From Blastococcus sp. CPCC 205250 (lineage in GTDB: Bacteria; Actinomycetota; Actinomycetes; Mycobacteriales; Geodermatophilaceae): DNA of 64,000 nt. The notes below the pieces were generated by a model. The model was not told the origin of the DNA. It searched no databases and saw nothing but the letters and a program-made list of their open reading frames with translations. A program made the translations under genes and the position numbers. Every line of letters starts with the position of its first letter. Position 1 is the first letter of the stretch. Below are positions 34,209-42,346 of the stretch, one piece after another. Location: assembly GCF_019799925.1 (NCBI RefSeq), contig NZ_JABGCG010000004.1, positions 372,001 through 436,000 on the forward strand, read 5' to 3'.

Positions 34209-35788
34209 CAGAACACCACCGGCTGCTGGAACTCGCCCCAGACCGCCTTGAGGGCGGCGACCATCTCGCCGACCGTGCAGTAGGCGTAGGCACAGTCGAT
34301 CAGCGGGCCCATGAGGTTCACGTCGCCCTCGGCGGCCCGCGTGAGCGCCGCGAGGGTGCTCTGCACGTCGGCGCTGCTGCGCTCGGCCTTGACGCGCGCC
34401 AGCCGCTTGAGCTGCAGCGCACGCCCCTCCGCGTCGAGCTCGTAGGTCGCGACCTCGGGCGCGGGCTCGTCGGACACGAACCGGTTCACGCCGACGACCG
34501 GCAGCTCGCCGGACTCTATCTGCTGGTGCACCTTGTAGGCCTCGTCGGCGATGAGGCCCTGCAGGTAGCCGTCCTCGATGGCCCGGACCATGCCGCCGTG
34601 CCGCTCGAGGTCGTCCATGATCTCCACGATCCGGCTCTCGGTGGCGTCGGTGAGCGCCTCGACGAAGTAGGACCCGCCCAGCGGGTCGGCGACCCGGGCG
34701 ACCCCGGTCTCGTGGGCGAGGATCTGCTGCGTCCGCAGGGCGAGGGTGGCCGACTCCTCGCTCGGCAGGGCGAAGGGCTCGTCCCAGGCTGCGGTGAACA
34801 TCGACTGCACACCGCCGAGGACCGACGCCATCGCCTCGTAGGCCACGCGGACGATGTTGTTCTGCGCCTGCGGCCCGTAGAGGGAGGCGCCGCCGGCCAC
34901 GCACCCGAACCGGAACATCGCGGCCTTGTCCGCCGAGGCCCCGTACCGCTCCTTCACGATGGTCGCCCACCGCCGGCGGCCGGCGCGGTACTTGGCGACC
35001 TCCTCGAAGAAGTCCCCGTGGGTGTAGAAGAAGAAGGAGATCTGCGGCGCGAACTGGTCGATGGTCATCCGCCCGCGGGCCAGCACGGTGTCGCAGTACG
35101 TGACGCCGTCGGCGAGGGTGAAGGCCATCTCCTGCACGGCGTTGGCCCCGGCGTCGCGGAAGTGGGCACCGGCCACCGAGATGGCGTTGAACCGCGGCAC
35201 CTCGGCGGCGCAGAACTCGATGGTGTCGGCGATCAGGCGCAGCGAGGGCTCCGGCGGCCAGATCCAGGTGCCGCGCGACGCGTACTCCTTCAGGATGTCG
35301 TTCTGCACCGTGCCGGTCAGCTTCGCCCGGGGCACGCCCGACCGCTCGGCCGCGGCGACGTAGAACGCCAGCAGGATCGCGGCGGTCCCGTTGATCGTGA
35401 AGCTGGTGCTGATCTGGTCGAGCGGGATGCCGTCGAACAGCACCTCGGCGTCGGCGAGCGTGTCGATGGCCACCCCGACCCGGCCGACCTCCTCGGCGAC
35501 CTCCGGGTCGTCGGAGTCGTAGCCGCACTGGGTCGGCAGGTCCAGCGCCACCGACAGTCCGGTGCCCCCCTGTCCGAGCAGGTAGCGGTACCGCTGGTTG
35601 GACTCCTCGGCGGTGCCGAAACCGGAGTACTGCCGGAACGTCCACAGCCGACCTCGGTAGCCGGTCGGGAAGTTGCCCCGCGTGAACGGGTACGTGCCGG
35701 GCGCCGGGGGCTCGACCCCGCGCCGGTCCTCGGGTCCGTAGGAGGCCTGGAGCGGCAGCCCCGAGGCGGTGTGCGTGAACTCGGTCAT
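34208..35788 (-). CDS. Acyl-CoA mutase large (catalytic) subunit, substrate uncertain
   Basis: This 526-residue TIM-barrel subunit belongs to a B12-dependent carbon-skeleton mutase. Aligned by eye to Propionibacterium methylmalonyl-CoA mutase with a constant offset of 35, Tyr54 matches Tyr89 and Arg172 matches Arg207 (the carboxylate-recognising pair), and His209 matches His244. Isobutyryl- and 2-hydroxyisobutyryl-CoA mutases change the first two. By contrast Ala208 replaces the Tyr expected before that His, which should open the pocket. The ATG at 35788 has a moderate ribosome-binding site. It follows the aldehyde dehydrogenase after 15 bp. A substrate with a carboxylate, larger than methylmalonyl-CoA, is my inference. 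Confidence 0.9.
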   Translation of the reverse strand: MTEFTHTASGLPLQASYGPEDRRGVEPPAPGTYPFTRGNFPTGYRGRLWTFRQYSGFGTAEESNQRYRYLLGQGGTGLSVALDLPTQCGYDSDDPEVAEEVGRVGVAIDTLADAEVLFDGIPLDQISTSFTINGTAAILLAFYVAAAERSGVPRAKLTGTVQNDILKEYASRGTWIWPPEPSLRLIADTIEFCAAEVPRFNAISVAGAHFRDAGANAVQEMAFTLADGVTYCDTVLARGRMTIDQFAPQISFFFYTHGDFFEEVAKYRAGRRRWATIVKERYGASADKAAMFRFGCVAGGASLYGPQAQNNIVRVAYEAMASVLGGVQSMFTAAWDEPFALPSEESATLALRTQQILAHETGVARVADPLGGSYFVEALTDATESRIVEIMDDLERHGGMVRAIEDGYLQGLIADEAYKVHQQIESGELPVVGVNRFVSDEPAPEVATYELDAEGRALQLKRLARVKAERSSADVQSTLAALTRAAEGDVNLMGPLIDCAYAYCTVGEMVAALKAVWGEFQQPVVF

Positions 35789-35803
35789 GTCTCTCTCATC
35801 TCG

Positions 35804-37246
35804 TCAGACCGCGGCGATGGAGCGGATCTCGACGAAGCCGTCGATCCCCTCCCGGCCGAGTTCCTTACCGATGCCGCTCTGCTTGAGCCCGCCGAACGGC
35901 GCGGCGGGGTCCATCGGGTACTGCTGGTTGACCCCGAACGTGCCGCTCCGCACGCGCCGGGCCACGGCCATGCCGCGACCGGGGTCGGCGGTCCACACCG
36001 ATCCGGACAGCCCGTAGTCCGAGTCGTTCGCGATGCGGACGGCGTCCTCGTCGTCCCGCGCGGGGATGACCGTGATGACCGGGCCGAAGATCTCCTCGCG
36101 GGCGATGCGCATCCCGTTGTCGACGCCCGCGAACAGGGTGGGGCGGACGTACCATCCCCGGTCCAGGCCGTCGGGCGGCGTGCTCCCGCCGACCACGAGG
36201 CGAGCACCCTCCGCCTCGCCCACCGAGATGTAGTCCCGGACGCGGTGCTGCTGGCGCTGGGAGACGAGGGGGCCGAGCTCGGTGGCCGGATCGGTCGGGT
36301 CGCCCACCGTGACGGAGTCGAACATCGCGGCGAGGGCGTCGACGAACTCGTCCTGCCGCCGCTCCGGCACCACGAGGCGGGTCAGGGCCGTGCAGACCTG
36401 GCCGCTGTTCATCAGGCCGGCGACCCGCTGCGCCTCGGCGAAGGACGCCGGGTCGGCGTCGTCGAGGGCGATCCCCGCCGACTTGCCGCCGAGCTCGAGG
36501 CTGAAGCGCTTCAGGCCGCGACCGCAGACGGCGCCGACCTCACGGCCGGCCGCGGTGGAGCCGGTGAAGGAGACCTTGTCGACCCCGGGGTGCGCGACGA
36601 GCGCGGCGCCCACGTCGGCACCACCGTGCACCACGTTGAGGACACCGTCGGGGAGCCCGGCGGCCGCGCAGATCTCGGCCATCAGGTTCGCGTCGAGCGG
36701 AGTCTCGGGAGCCGGCTTCAGGACGACCGCACACCCGGCAAGGAGTGCGGGGACGAGTTTCGTCACGATGAGGAACTGCGGGAGGTTCCACGGGACGATC
36801 GCCGCGACGACGCCGACCGGCTCCCGGCGGATCGTCACGTCCTTGCCGTAGACACCGGCCCGGGGCTCCTCCCAGGGGTAGCCGTCGGCGATGTCGGCGA
36901 AGGCCCGGATCATCGACCAGGGCAGCCGGGTGTGCGAGCGCCCCGCCCACCGCGCCGGAGCGCCCATCTCGGCGGTGATGAGCCTGGCCATCTCGTCGAT
37001 CCGCGCCTCGTAGAGCTCGGCGAGACGTCGGACCACCGCGATCCGCTCCTGCGGATCGGTGCGCGACCACGCGCTCTCGTCCACGGCGCGCCGCGCGGCC
37101 GCCACCGCACGGTCGACGTCCGCCGGCCCGGCCGTCGCCACGCGGGCGACGACCTCCTCGCTGTGCGGCGAGACGACCTCGAGGACGCCGCCGTCGGACG
37201 GGACGGTCCACGCTCCGTCGATGAACAAGCGGTCCTGCACGTACAT
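35804..37246 (-). CDS. NAD(P)-dependent aldehyde dehydrogenase
   Basis: This 480-residue aldehyde dehydrogenase has the catalytic Cys285 (SGQVCTA), the general base Glu251 (LELGGKSAG), VSFTGSTAAG in the cofactor site and PWNLP near residue 154. It oxidises an aldehyde to a free acid; it lacks features of the CoA-acylating type. The ATG at 37246 follows AGGAGGACAC. In the operon it comes just before the mutase and CoA-activating genes, which fits making an acid that is then activated and rearranged. Confidence 0.93.
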   Translation of the reverse strand: MYVQDRLFIDGAWTVPSDGGVLEVVSPHSEEVVARVATAGPADVDRAVAAARRAVDESAWSRTDPQERIAVVRRLAELYEARIDEMARLITAEMGAPARWAGRSHTRLPWSMIRAFADIADGYPWEEPRAGVYGKDVTIRREPVGVVAAIVPWNLPQFLIVTKLVPALLAGCAVVLKPAPETPLDANLMAEICAAAGLPDGVLNVVHGGADVGAALVAHPGVDKVSFTGSTAAGREVGAVCGRGLKRFSLELGGKSAGIALDDADPASFAEAQRVAGLMNSGQVCTALTRLVVPERRQDEFVDALAAMFDSVTVGDPTDPATELGPLVSQRQQHRVRDYISVGEAEGARLVVGGSTPPDGLDRGWYVRPTLFAGVDNGMRIAREEIFGPVITVIPARDDEDAVRIANDSDYGLSGSVWTADPGRGMAVARRVRSGTFGVNQQYPMDPAAPFGGLKQSGIGKELGREGIDGFVEIRSIAAV

Positions 37247-37307
37247 GTGTCCTCCTGGGCTGCGCCGACCGGCTCCCACCGGGACGACGGGTCCCGGGCG
37301 CGCGCGG

Positions 37308-37625
37308 TCAGCGCTGACGGCTGGCGATCTCGCGGAGCAGCGTGCTCACGGGTGGCGGGTCGAACGACAGTCCGACGGGGGTGGACTGCGCGCCGGACCG
37401 GGCGCCGGCGCTGAGCGCGGCCTGCACGGCCTGCAGGTCGTCGGCCTCGATCTCGTAAATGGCCACGAACGGCCCGCTCTCGTCGAAGGGGGCGAAGCGG
37501 CGGGCGGAGACGACGCCGTCGACGGCGAGAACCTCCCCGAGGTGCGTCTCGTACCACCGGTGGTAGTCGGCCGCGTCCTCGGCGGAGCTCGGCCGGGTCT
37601 CGACGTAGAGGATCCCCTTGGGCAT
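37308..37625 (-). CDS. EthD/DUF4286-like dimeric alpha-beta-barrel protein
   Basis: This 105-residue protein has the pattern of small ferredoxin-like barrel proteins: ADYHRWYETHLGEVLAVDGV then SARRFAPFDES and a final strand with VAIYEIEAD. Such proteins accompany oxygenase or degradation operons, and their function is usually unknown. The ATG at 37625 has GGAGGACG upstream. It lies between the amidohydrolase and aldehyde dehydrogenase genes. Conserved Trp and His residues in the first helix could form a small-molecule site. Confidence 0.75.
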   Translation of the reverse strand: MPKGILYVETRPSSAEDAADYHRWYETHLGEVLAVDGVVSARRFAPFDESGPFVAIYEIEADDLQAVQAALSAGARSGAQSTPVGLSFDPPPVSTLLREIASRQR

Positions 37626-37719
37626 TCGACGTCCTCCTGCTCGTGTCGGTGGCGCCGGTGGGTGGCCGGCCCCGGGCCGGCCGAGGCGTCCTCGGCCGGC
37701 CCGGTGCCGTGCGACCGGA

Positions 37720-38961
37720 TCAGTCGTTGCGGTGGATCCGGCCGTCCTTCATCACGAACCGCACGTCGTTCAGCGCCGAGATGTCCGTCGACGGGTCCCC
37801 GGCCACCGCGATGACGTCCGCGAGCAGACCCGGGGCCAGCCGGCCCCGGTCCTCCACGCCGATGAGCTCGGCACTGGTCACCGTCGCCGCCCGGATCGCC
37901 TGCATCGGGGTCATCCCCCGGTCGACGAGAGCCCAGAGCTCCTTGGCGTTGGCACCGTGCGGGATGGCCGGCGCGTCGGTCCCGCACGCGATCCGGACCC
38001 CCGCGTCGATGGCCTTGCTGAGCGTCCGCCGGGCGATCGGGAAGATCTCCGCGGCCTTCGCCTGCAGGGCCGGGTGCGCCTTGGAGACGTCGAGCCCCTC
38101 GGAGAGGTAGCTCGTCGGCACCAGGAACGTCCCGTGGTCGATCATCATCTGGATCGTGTCGTCGCTGGCCAGCGAGCCGTGCTCGATGCAGTCGACCCCG
38201 GTGCGGATGCACGCCCGGATCGCCGCGTCGCCGTGCGCGTGCGCGGCGACCTTGAGCCCGGCCCGGTGCGCCTCGTCCACGATCGCCGCCAGCTCCTCGT
38301 CGGAGTACTGCTGCGCTCCGGCCGCGGTGCTGTGCGACATGATCCCGCCGGACGCGGAGATCTTGATCAGGCCCGCGCCGTACTTCATCTGGTAGCGCAC
38401 CGCCTTGCGCACCTCGGACACACCGTTGGCGATGCCCTCCTCGACGCTCAGCGGCATGATCTGCGGCGCCAGCTTCTGGAACATCGTCGGCTCCAGGTGA
38501 CCGCCCGTCGGCGCGATGGCGTGACCCGCGCAGACGATCCGCGGCCCGTCGACCCACCCCTGCTCGATGGCCCGGTTCAGCGAGACGTCGAGCAGGTAGC
38601 CGCCGGTCTTCACCATCAGGCCGAGGTTGCGCACCGTGGTGAAGCCGGCCATCAAGGTCGTCCGCGCGTTCAGCGTGCCCCGCAGCGTCCGGTACACCGG
38701 GTCGTCCTGCACCCCGTGCATGGGGGTGGGCAGACCGGTGGGGGTCTCCGGACCGCCGATGAGCAGGTTCACCTCCATGTCCATCAGGCCGGGGAGCAGG
38801 GTGACGTCCCCGAGGTCGATCTCGGTCGCGGCGGCGGGCGGGGTCTCGGGGTCGACCGCGACGATGCGGTTCCCCTCCACCACGACCGCCGCCGGCGACC
38901 GGACCTCACCCGCGTCGACGTCGACCCAGCGCTGGGCCCGCAGGACGTAGCGCTCGGTCAT
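37720..38961 (-). CDS. Amidohydrolase-superfamily protein lacking the N-terminal HxH
   Basis: This 413-residue protein is of the metal-dependent hydrolase A/imidazolonepropionase-like group. Lys in LIKISASGG, His in VAAHAHGDA, His in CIEHG and Asp in CGTDAP are at the usual metal-site positions. The first metal ligands, normally HxH after PGLxD, are replaced: the segment reads PGLMDMEVNL. It may bind a single metal or have another role. The ATG at 38961 is chosen, although GTG at 38982 is possible and neither has a clear ribosome-binding site. In the operon it lies between the Rieske oxygenase and the EthD-like gene. Confidence 0.82.
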   Translation of the reverse strand: MTERYVLRAQRWVDVDAGEVRSPAAVVVEGNRIVAVDPETPPAAATEIDLGDVTLLPGLMDMEVNLLIGGPETPTGLPTPMHGVQDDPVYRTLRGTLNARTTLMAGFTTVRNLGLMVKTGGYLLDVSLNRAIEQGWVDGPRIVCAGHAIAPTGGHLEPTMFQKLAPQIMPLSVEEGIANGVSEVRKAVRYQMKYGAGLIKISASGGIMSHSTAAGAQQYSDEELAAIVDEAHRAGLKVAAHAHGDAAIRACIRTGVDCIEHGSLASDDTIQMMIDHGTFLVPTSYLSEGLDVSKAHPALQAKAAEIFPIARRTLSKAIDAGVRIACGTDAPAIPHGANAKELWALVDRGMTPMQAIRAATVTSAELIGVEDRGRLAPGLLADVIAVAGDPSTDISALNDVRFVMKDGRIHRND

Positions 38962-38995
38962 CGGGCCGGATGCCGGGTGCACAGTGGGGCGGACG

Positions 38996-40279
38996 TCACG
39001 GAGCGTCGACCTTCACCCGGGTCTGCTGCACGTACTCCTCGACCTTCTCCGCCACGACCTTGTGCAGGTGGCGGACCAGGACCTCCTGGTCGTTGAGCGC
39101 GAACGTCTTGACGGCCTGCGACTCCAGCGAGATCTGCGTCGCCTCGAGGGTGTTGGCGTCCTGCAGGCTGTACTCCTTGAAGGTCACCGCCGCCATCTCC
39201 TGCGCGATCCGCTCACGGCCGTTCTTCGGCGGGACGAAGTAGACGTTCGCCTCGAAGACGTGCTTGTTGTGCGCCGTCGGCCAGTAGTGGTAGGTCAGGT
39301 ACCAGCCGCTCCCCCAGATGAGCAGCACCATGTTCGGGAAGATCTGGAACGAGTCCAGGCCCCAGGGGTCGCACTTGGCGGGGTTGAGGCCGGGCGGGTC
39401 CACCCACTCGATCTCGGGCTTGTCCCAGGGCCCGAAGAGGCCGCTGCGGGTGGCGTCCTCCATCGGCCGACGCATCTCCGGCGGCATCCCGGAAGCGACG
39501 ATGCCGGCGGTGCTGACCAACCGGTGATCCCCGTCGACCTGGTAGTGCGGCGCCTCGAAGCCGATCTTCGCGACGGCCTCCGCGTACGCCTTCGTGGTCT
39601 GCCCCGCGTGCAGGATCGGCGCGTGGTAGAACTCGGCGAAGGCGTCCATGAACAGCTTCCAGTTGGCGCCGATCTCCGCCTTGTAGTAGTACCGCTCGCT
39701 CAGCTTCTCGAACGGGTACCCCTCCAGGTCGGTGACCATGGGACCGAGGAAGTCCTCGAGCGACTGCTCGGGCTCCTCGTCGAGGTTGATGAAGATGAAG
39801 CCGGCCCACACGCCGACGTGCACCGGCGCCAGGCCGAAGTCCTTCTTGTCCAGGTCGAAGAACTCACCCTCCTGCTGAACGTAGTTCAGGGAGCCGTCCA
39901 GGTTGTAGCGCCAGGCGTGGTACTTGCAGGTGAACTGACGACAGTTCCCGGCGGTCTCCTCGCGGGGGAAGTCGTCCCACACGAGCTTGTTGCCGCGGTG
40001 CCGGCACACGTTGTGGAACGCGCGCACGCCCTCGTCGCCCTCGCCGCTGCGCACGATGATCACCGAGTTGTTGGTGATCTGGATCTCCTTGGTGAAGTAG
40101 CTGCCCTTGCGCGGCAGCTGCTCCACCCGCCCGACGTTCAGCCAGGCCTTCTTGAAGATCGCGTCGCGCTCGAGCTCGTAGAACTCGGGCGAGGTCGAGT
40201 CCTCGTAGGAGATGGGCGCCGTGTCCAGGTCGAAGTGCTTGGTCCAGCTGCCCGCAGCCGGCTTGGGCCAACGTGCCAT
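38996..40279 (-). CDS. Rieske non-heme iron oxygenase, alpha subunit
   Basis: This 427-residue oxygenase has a Rieske centre formed by Cys92/His94 and Cys118/His121. The 23 residues between the two halves are more than the usual 15-17. The mononuclear iron site shows His219 and His224 in FAEFYHAPILH with an acidic bridge nearby. It would hydroxylate or dihydroxylate an organic substrate using electrons from the [2Fe-2S] ferredoxin at the operon head. No small (beta) subunit and no reductase are encoded here. The ATG at 40279 has GAGGAG upstream. The reading to 40381 includes only a proline-rich artefact from a repeat. Confidence 0.93.
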   Translation of the reverse strand: MARWPKPAAGSWTKHFDLDTAPISYEDSTSPEFYELERDAIFKKAWLNVGRVEQLPRKGSYFTKEIQITNNSVIIVRSGEGDEGVRAFHNVCRHRGNKLVWDDFPREETAGNCRQFTCKYHAWRYNLDGSLNYVQQEGEFFDLDKKDFGLAPVHVGVWAGFIFINLDEEPEQSLEDFLGPMVTDLEGYPFEKLSERYYYKAEIGANWKLFMDAFAEFYHAPILHAGQTTKAYAEAVAKIGFEAPHYQVDGDHRLVSTAGIVASGMPPEMRRPMEDATRSGLFGPWDKPEIEWVDPPGLNPAKCDPWGLDSFQIFPNMVLLIWGSGWYLTYHYWPTAHNKHVFEANVYFVPPKNGRERIAQEMAAVTFKEYSLQDANTLEATQISLESQAVKTFALNDQEVLVRHLHKVVAEKVEEYVQQTRVKVDAP

Positions 40280-40301
40280 CGTGTGCTCCTCGGGTTGGGC
40301 G

Positions 40302-40333
40302 GGTGGTGGTGCAGGTGGTGGTGCAGGTGGTGG
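40302..40333. repeat. 12-bp tandem repeat in the leader of the Rieske gene
   Basis: Two copies of GGTGGTGGTGCA and a partial third lie 23 bases upstream of the Rieske start. The gap 40280-40444 holds no gene and otherwise shows nothing. Confidence 0.8.
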
Positions 40334-40444
40334 AACGAGGCCGGGCGGATCAGGGACCCGTGGCCGGGCCGGGTCGGCCACGTCCCGTGGCCGGCCCGTC
40401 GTCGTGGGGTGGGTGGGCGCCGGGGGCGTCCGTCGGCCGGACGC

Positions 40445-41071
40445 TCACCCCCCGGTCCCGGGGAGGTCGGGCGCCGCGGACGGGTCCATGTCCGCGTCGA
40501 GCTCGAGGCCGACGCTGTTGAAGACCAGGGAGAGACAGAGGTAGGAGCCCACGATGAACAGGACCTCGAGCAGCTGCCCGCTGTCGAGCTCCTCCCGGAG
40601 CGCACTCCATGTGGCGTCGTCGACGCGCTGGACGTCGAGCAGCTGATCGGTGGCGGCGAGCAGGTGACGCTCCAGTGGCGTCCACACGGCGTCGTCGGCA
40701 CCCCGCGTGACGGCCTCGACCTGCGCGTAGGTGAGACCGGCCTGCTGGCCGAGGCGCGCGTGCTGCACCCACTCGTACCGCGACCGGCTCAGCCAGGCCA
40801 CACGCAGGATGAGCAGTTCCCGCAGTCGCGGCTCGAGGGACACGTCCTGCAGGAGCACGCCGTTGTAGTGCAGCCACGCGCTGCCGAGGCTGAGCTGGTG
40901 CCCGAAGATCCCCAGCACGTTGGGCAGTCGCGGGGCGTCCGGCTCCCCGGAGAGGAACTTCTCGGCCGTCCGCACGTGCCCGCGGAGCATCGCCCGGGAC
41001 TCCTCGTCCCACTGGTCGGCCGGGACGGGCGCCAGGCGCACGCCGGTCCCGGTCACGTCGGCGTTCCTCAC
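40445..41071 (-). CDS. Carboxymuconolactone decarboxylase/AhpD-like protein
   Basis: This 208-residue helical protein contains the AhpD/CMD-like core with LRELLILRVAWLSRSRYEW followed by QHARLGQQAGLT, the family signature. The CxxC of peroxidatic AhpD is absent, so a lyase or unknown role is likely. The GTG at 41071 overlaps the ferredoxin stop as GTGA, so the two are coupled. Such proteins often occur with oxygenases in degradation clusters. The longer reading to 41206 is antisense noise over the ferredoxin. Confidence 0.82.
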   Translation of the reverse strand: MRNADVTGTGVRLAPVPADQWDEESRAMLRGHVRTAEKFLSGEPDAPRLPNVLGIFGHQLSLGSAWLHYNGVLLQDVSLEPRLRELLILRVAWLSRSRYEWVQHARLGQQAGLTYAQVEAVTRGADDAVWTPLERHLLAATDQLLDVQRVDDATWSALREELDSGQLLEVLFIVGSYLCLSLVFNSVGLELDADMDPSAAPDLPGTGG

Positions 41072-41367
41072 TCGTAGACCACCGACACCGACGGGCCGGT
41101 CGGAACCGCCTGGCAGGTCAGGACCCAGCCCTCGTCGAGGTCGTCCTGCTCGAGCACGTCGTTCGTGCGCATCGGCGCCGAGCCGTCCACGAGTCGGGCC
41201 ATGCACGTGGCACAGTTGCCGGCCTCGCAGGACGACGGCGGGGTCAGGCCCAGCGTCCGCGCCGTCTCGAGGATGGTCGTGCCGGGGTGGTGCTCCCCCG
41301 TCACCGTGCGACGCCCGAGGCGGATGGTGACCTGGGTCCTGGTCAGCGCCTGCCCGTTCTGCGTCAC
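41068..41367 (-). CDS. Plant-type [2Fe-2S] ferredoxin
   Basis: This 99-residue ferredoxin has the ligands Cys47, Cys52, Cys55 and Cys85 (SCEAGNCATC and LTCQA), the plant-type pattern. It is the probable electron donor of the Rieske oxygenase two genes later. It is the first gene of the leftward eleven-gene operon. The GTG at 41367 has a weak ribosome-binding site. An operator candidate lies 143 bp upstream, in the region shared with the divergent TetR gene. Confidence 0.93.
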   Translation of the reverse strand: MTQNGQALTRTQVTIRLGRRTVTGEHHPGTTILETARTLGLTPPSSCEAGNCATCMARLVDGSAPMRTNDVLEQDDLDEGWVLTCQAVPTGPSVSVVYE

Positions 41368-41509
41368 CGGCGCACCCCGCCGGACCCCGAGGCGGAACGG
41401 GTGCCCAGGCGCCCTCGAACCACGTGCGTCACCACCAGACCCCCAGCTGAAGTCACGTCGGCGCGGGACGGGCGGGCGGAATGCCGGCTCCGTCGACGGA
41501 GCGCGCTCT

Positions 41510-41523
41510 TAATCGACTGATTA
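41510..41523. promoter_or_regulatory. Operator candidate TAATCGACTGATTA (Rieske-mutase operon / TetR)
   Basis: TAATC and GATTA form an inverted repeat around GACT. A related site is at 26374-26387. It lies in the 350-bp gene-free region between the divergent ferredoxin (41367) and TetR (41718) starts, which otherwise shows no gene. Confidence 0.6.
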
Positions 41524-41717
41524 TGTGATCCTAGGCACTGGATGGCGACCACTGTCAAGGGACGGGCCCCAGTTGCGCGCTGTTGCCGCGGTGCGCGGGC
41601 GTCCGGCGATCCGAGGTGCCTGGTCGGCTGCTTGCCGCACCGCTCGCCGCGGGCGATGCTGTGGCGTCGGAGACGGGCGGGGTCACCGCCCACGACGGTT
41701 GACGGAGGTCGCACCTC

Positions 41718-42311
41718 GTGAGTTCGGGCCGGCCCGTCCCCGTCGACCAGGGCAGCCCCGCCGCCCTGCTCGACGCGGCGGAGAAGATCCTGGTCGAGGA
41801 GGGCTACGCCGCGGCGAGCTCTCGGCGGGTGGCCGGGGCGGCCGGGCTCAACGCGGCGCTCGTCTACTACTACTTCGGCACGATGGACGACCTCTTCGTG
41901 GCCCTGTTCCGGAGGGGTTCCGAGCGGAGCTTCCAGCTGCAGCAGCAGGCACTGGCGTCCGACCAGCCGCTGTGGTCGCTCTGGGAGGCCATCCACGACC
42001 GGACCAGTGCTGCCCTGACACTCGAGTTCGTCGCGCTCGCCAACCACCGGAAGGCGATGCGCAGCGAGATCACCCGATCGGCCCTGCGCTTCCGGCACAT
42101 GCAGCTCGAGGCGGTGGCCGCGGTGCTGGAGCGGCAGGAGCAGCAGCCGCCCGTGTCGGCGGCCGCATTGGTCCTCCTCATGTCCAGCGTCTCGCGCTTC
42201 CTCGTCATGGAGCGCGACTTCGACGTCGTGGTCGGCCACGAGGAGGCCGTTGCCCTGGTGGAAGACATCCTGGTGGCCATCGAGGGCGAACGGCGCTCGA
42301 CGGCCGCCTGA
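41718..42311 (+). CDS. TetR-family regulator, candidate for the Rieske-mutase operon
   Basis: This 197-residue TetR protein has its helix-turn-helix at residues about 15-60, with SSRRVAGAAGLNAALVYYYF in the recognition region, and an all-helical ligand domain. The GTG at 41718 is preceded by GGAGG with nine-base spacing. It is divergent from the eleven-gene operon with an inverted repeat between them, so it probably represses that operon and itself. The similar site before the TauD gene suggests a second target. The ligand is probably a pathway CoA ester or the substrate. Confidence 0.88.
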   Translation: MSSGRPVPVDQGSPAALLDAAEKILVEEGYAAASSRRVAGAAGLNAALVYYYFGTMDDLFVALFRRGSERSFQLQQQALASDQPLWSLWEAIHDRTSAALTLEFVALANHRKAMRSEITRSALRFRHMQLEAVAAVLERQEQQPPVSAAALVLLMSSVSRFLVMERDFDVVVGHEEAVALVEDILVAIEGERRSTAA

Positions 42312-42346
42312 GCGGGCGAGCCGTCCGGTCGACACGGGGCGCGCGC

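Noticed and set aside
34208..35788. Assignment as 2-hydroxyisobutyryl-CoA mutase
   Set aside because: That enzyme has Ile and Gln at the positions where this protein has Tyr54 and Arg172, so the name would be misleading despite the similar operon logic.
37246..37279. Upstream start for the aldehyde dehydrogenase at 37279
   Set aside because: The ATG at 37246 has AGGAGG at proper distance and matches the usual family N-terminus.
38915..38924. TCGACGTCGA inside the amidohydrolase gene as another regulatory site
   Set aside because: It lies within coding sequence (VDVDAGEV), lacks the TGACA flank and is in the middle of an operon. I treat it as chance.
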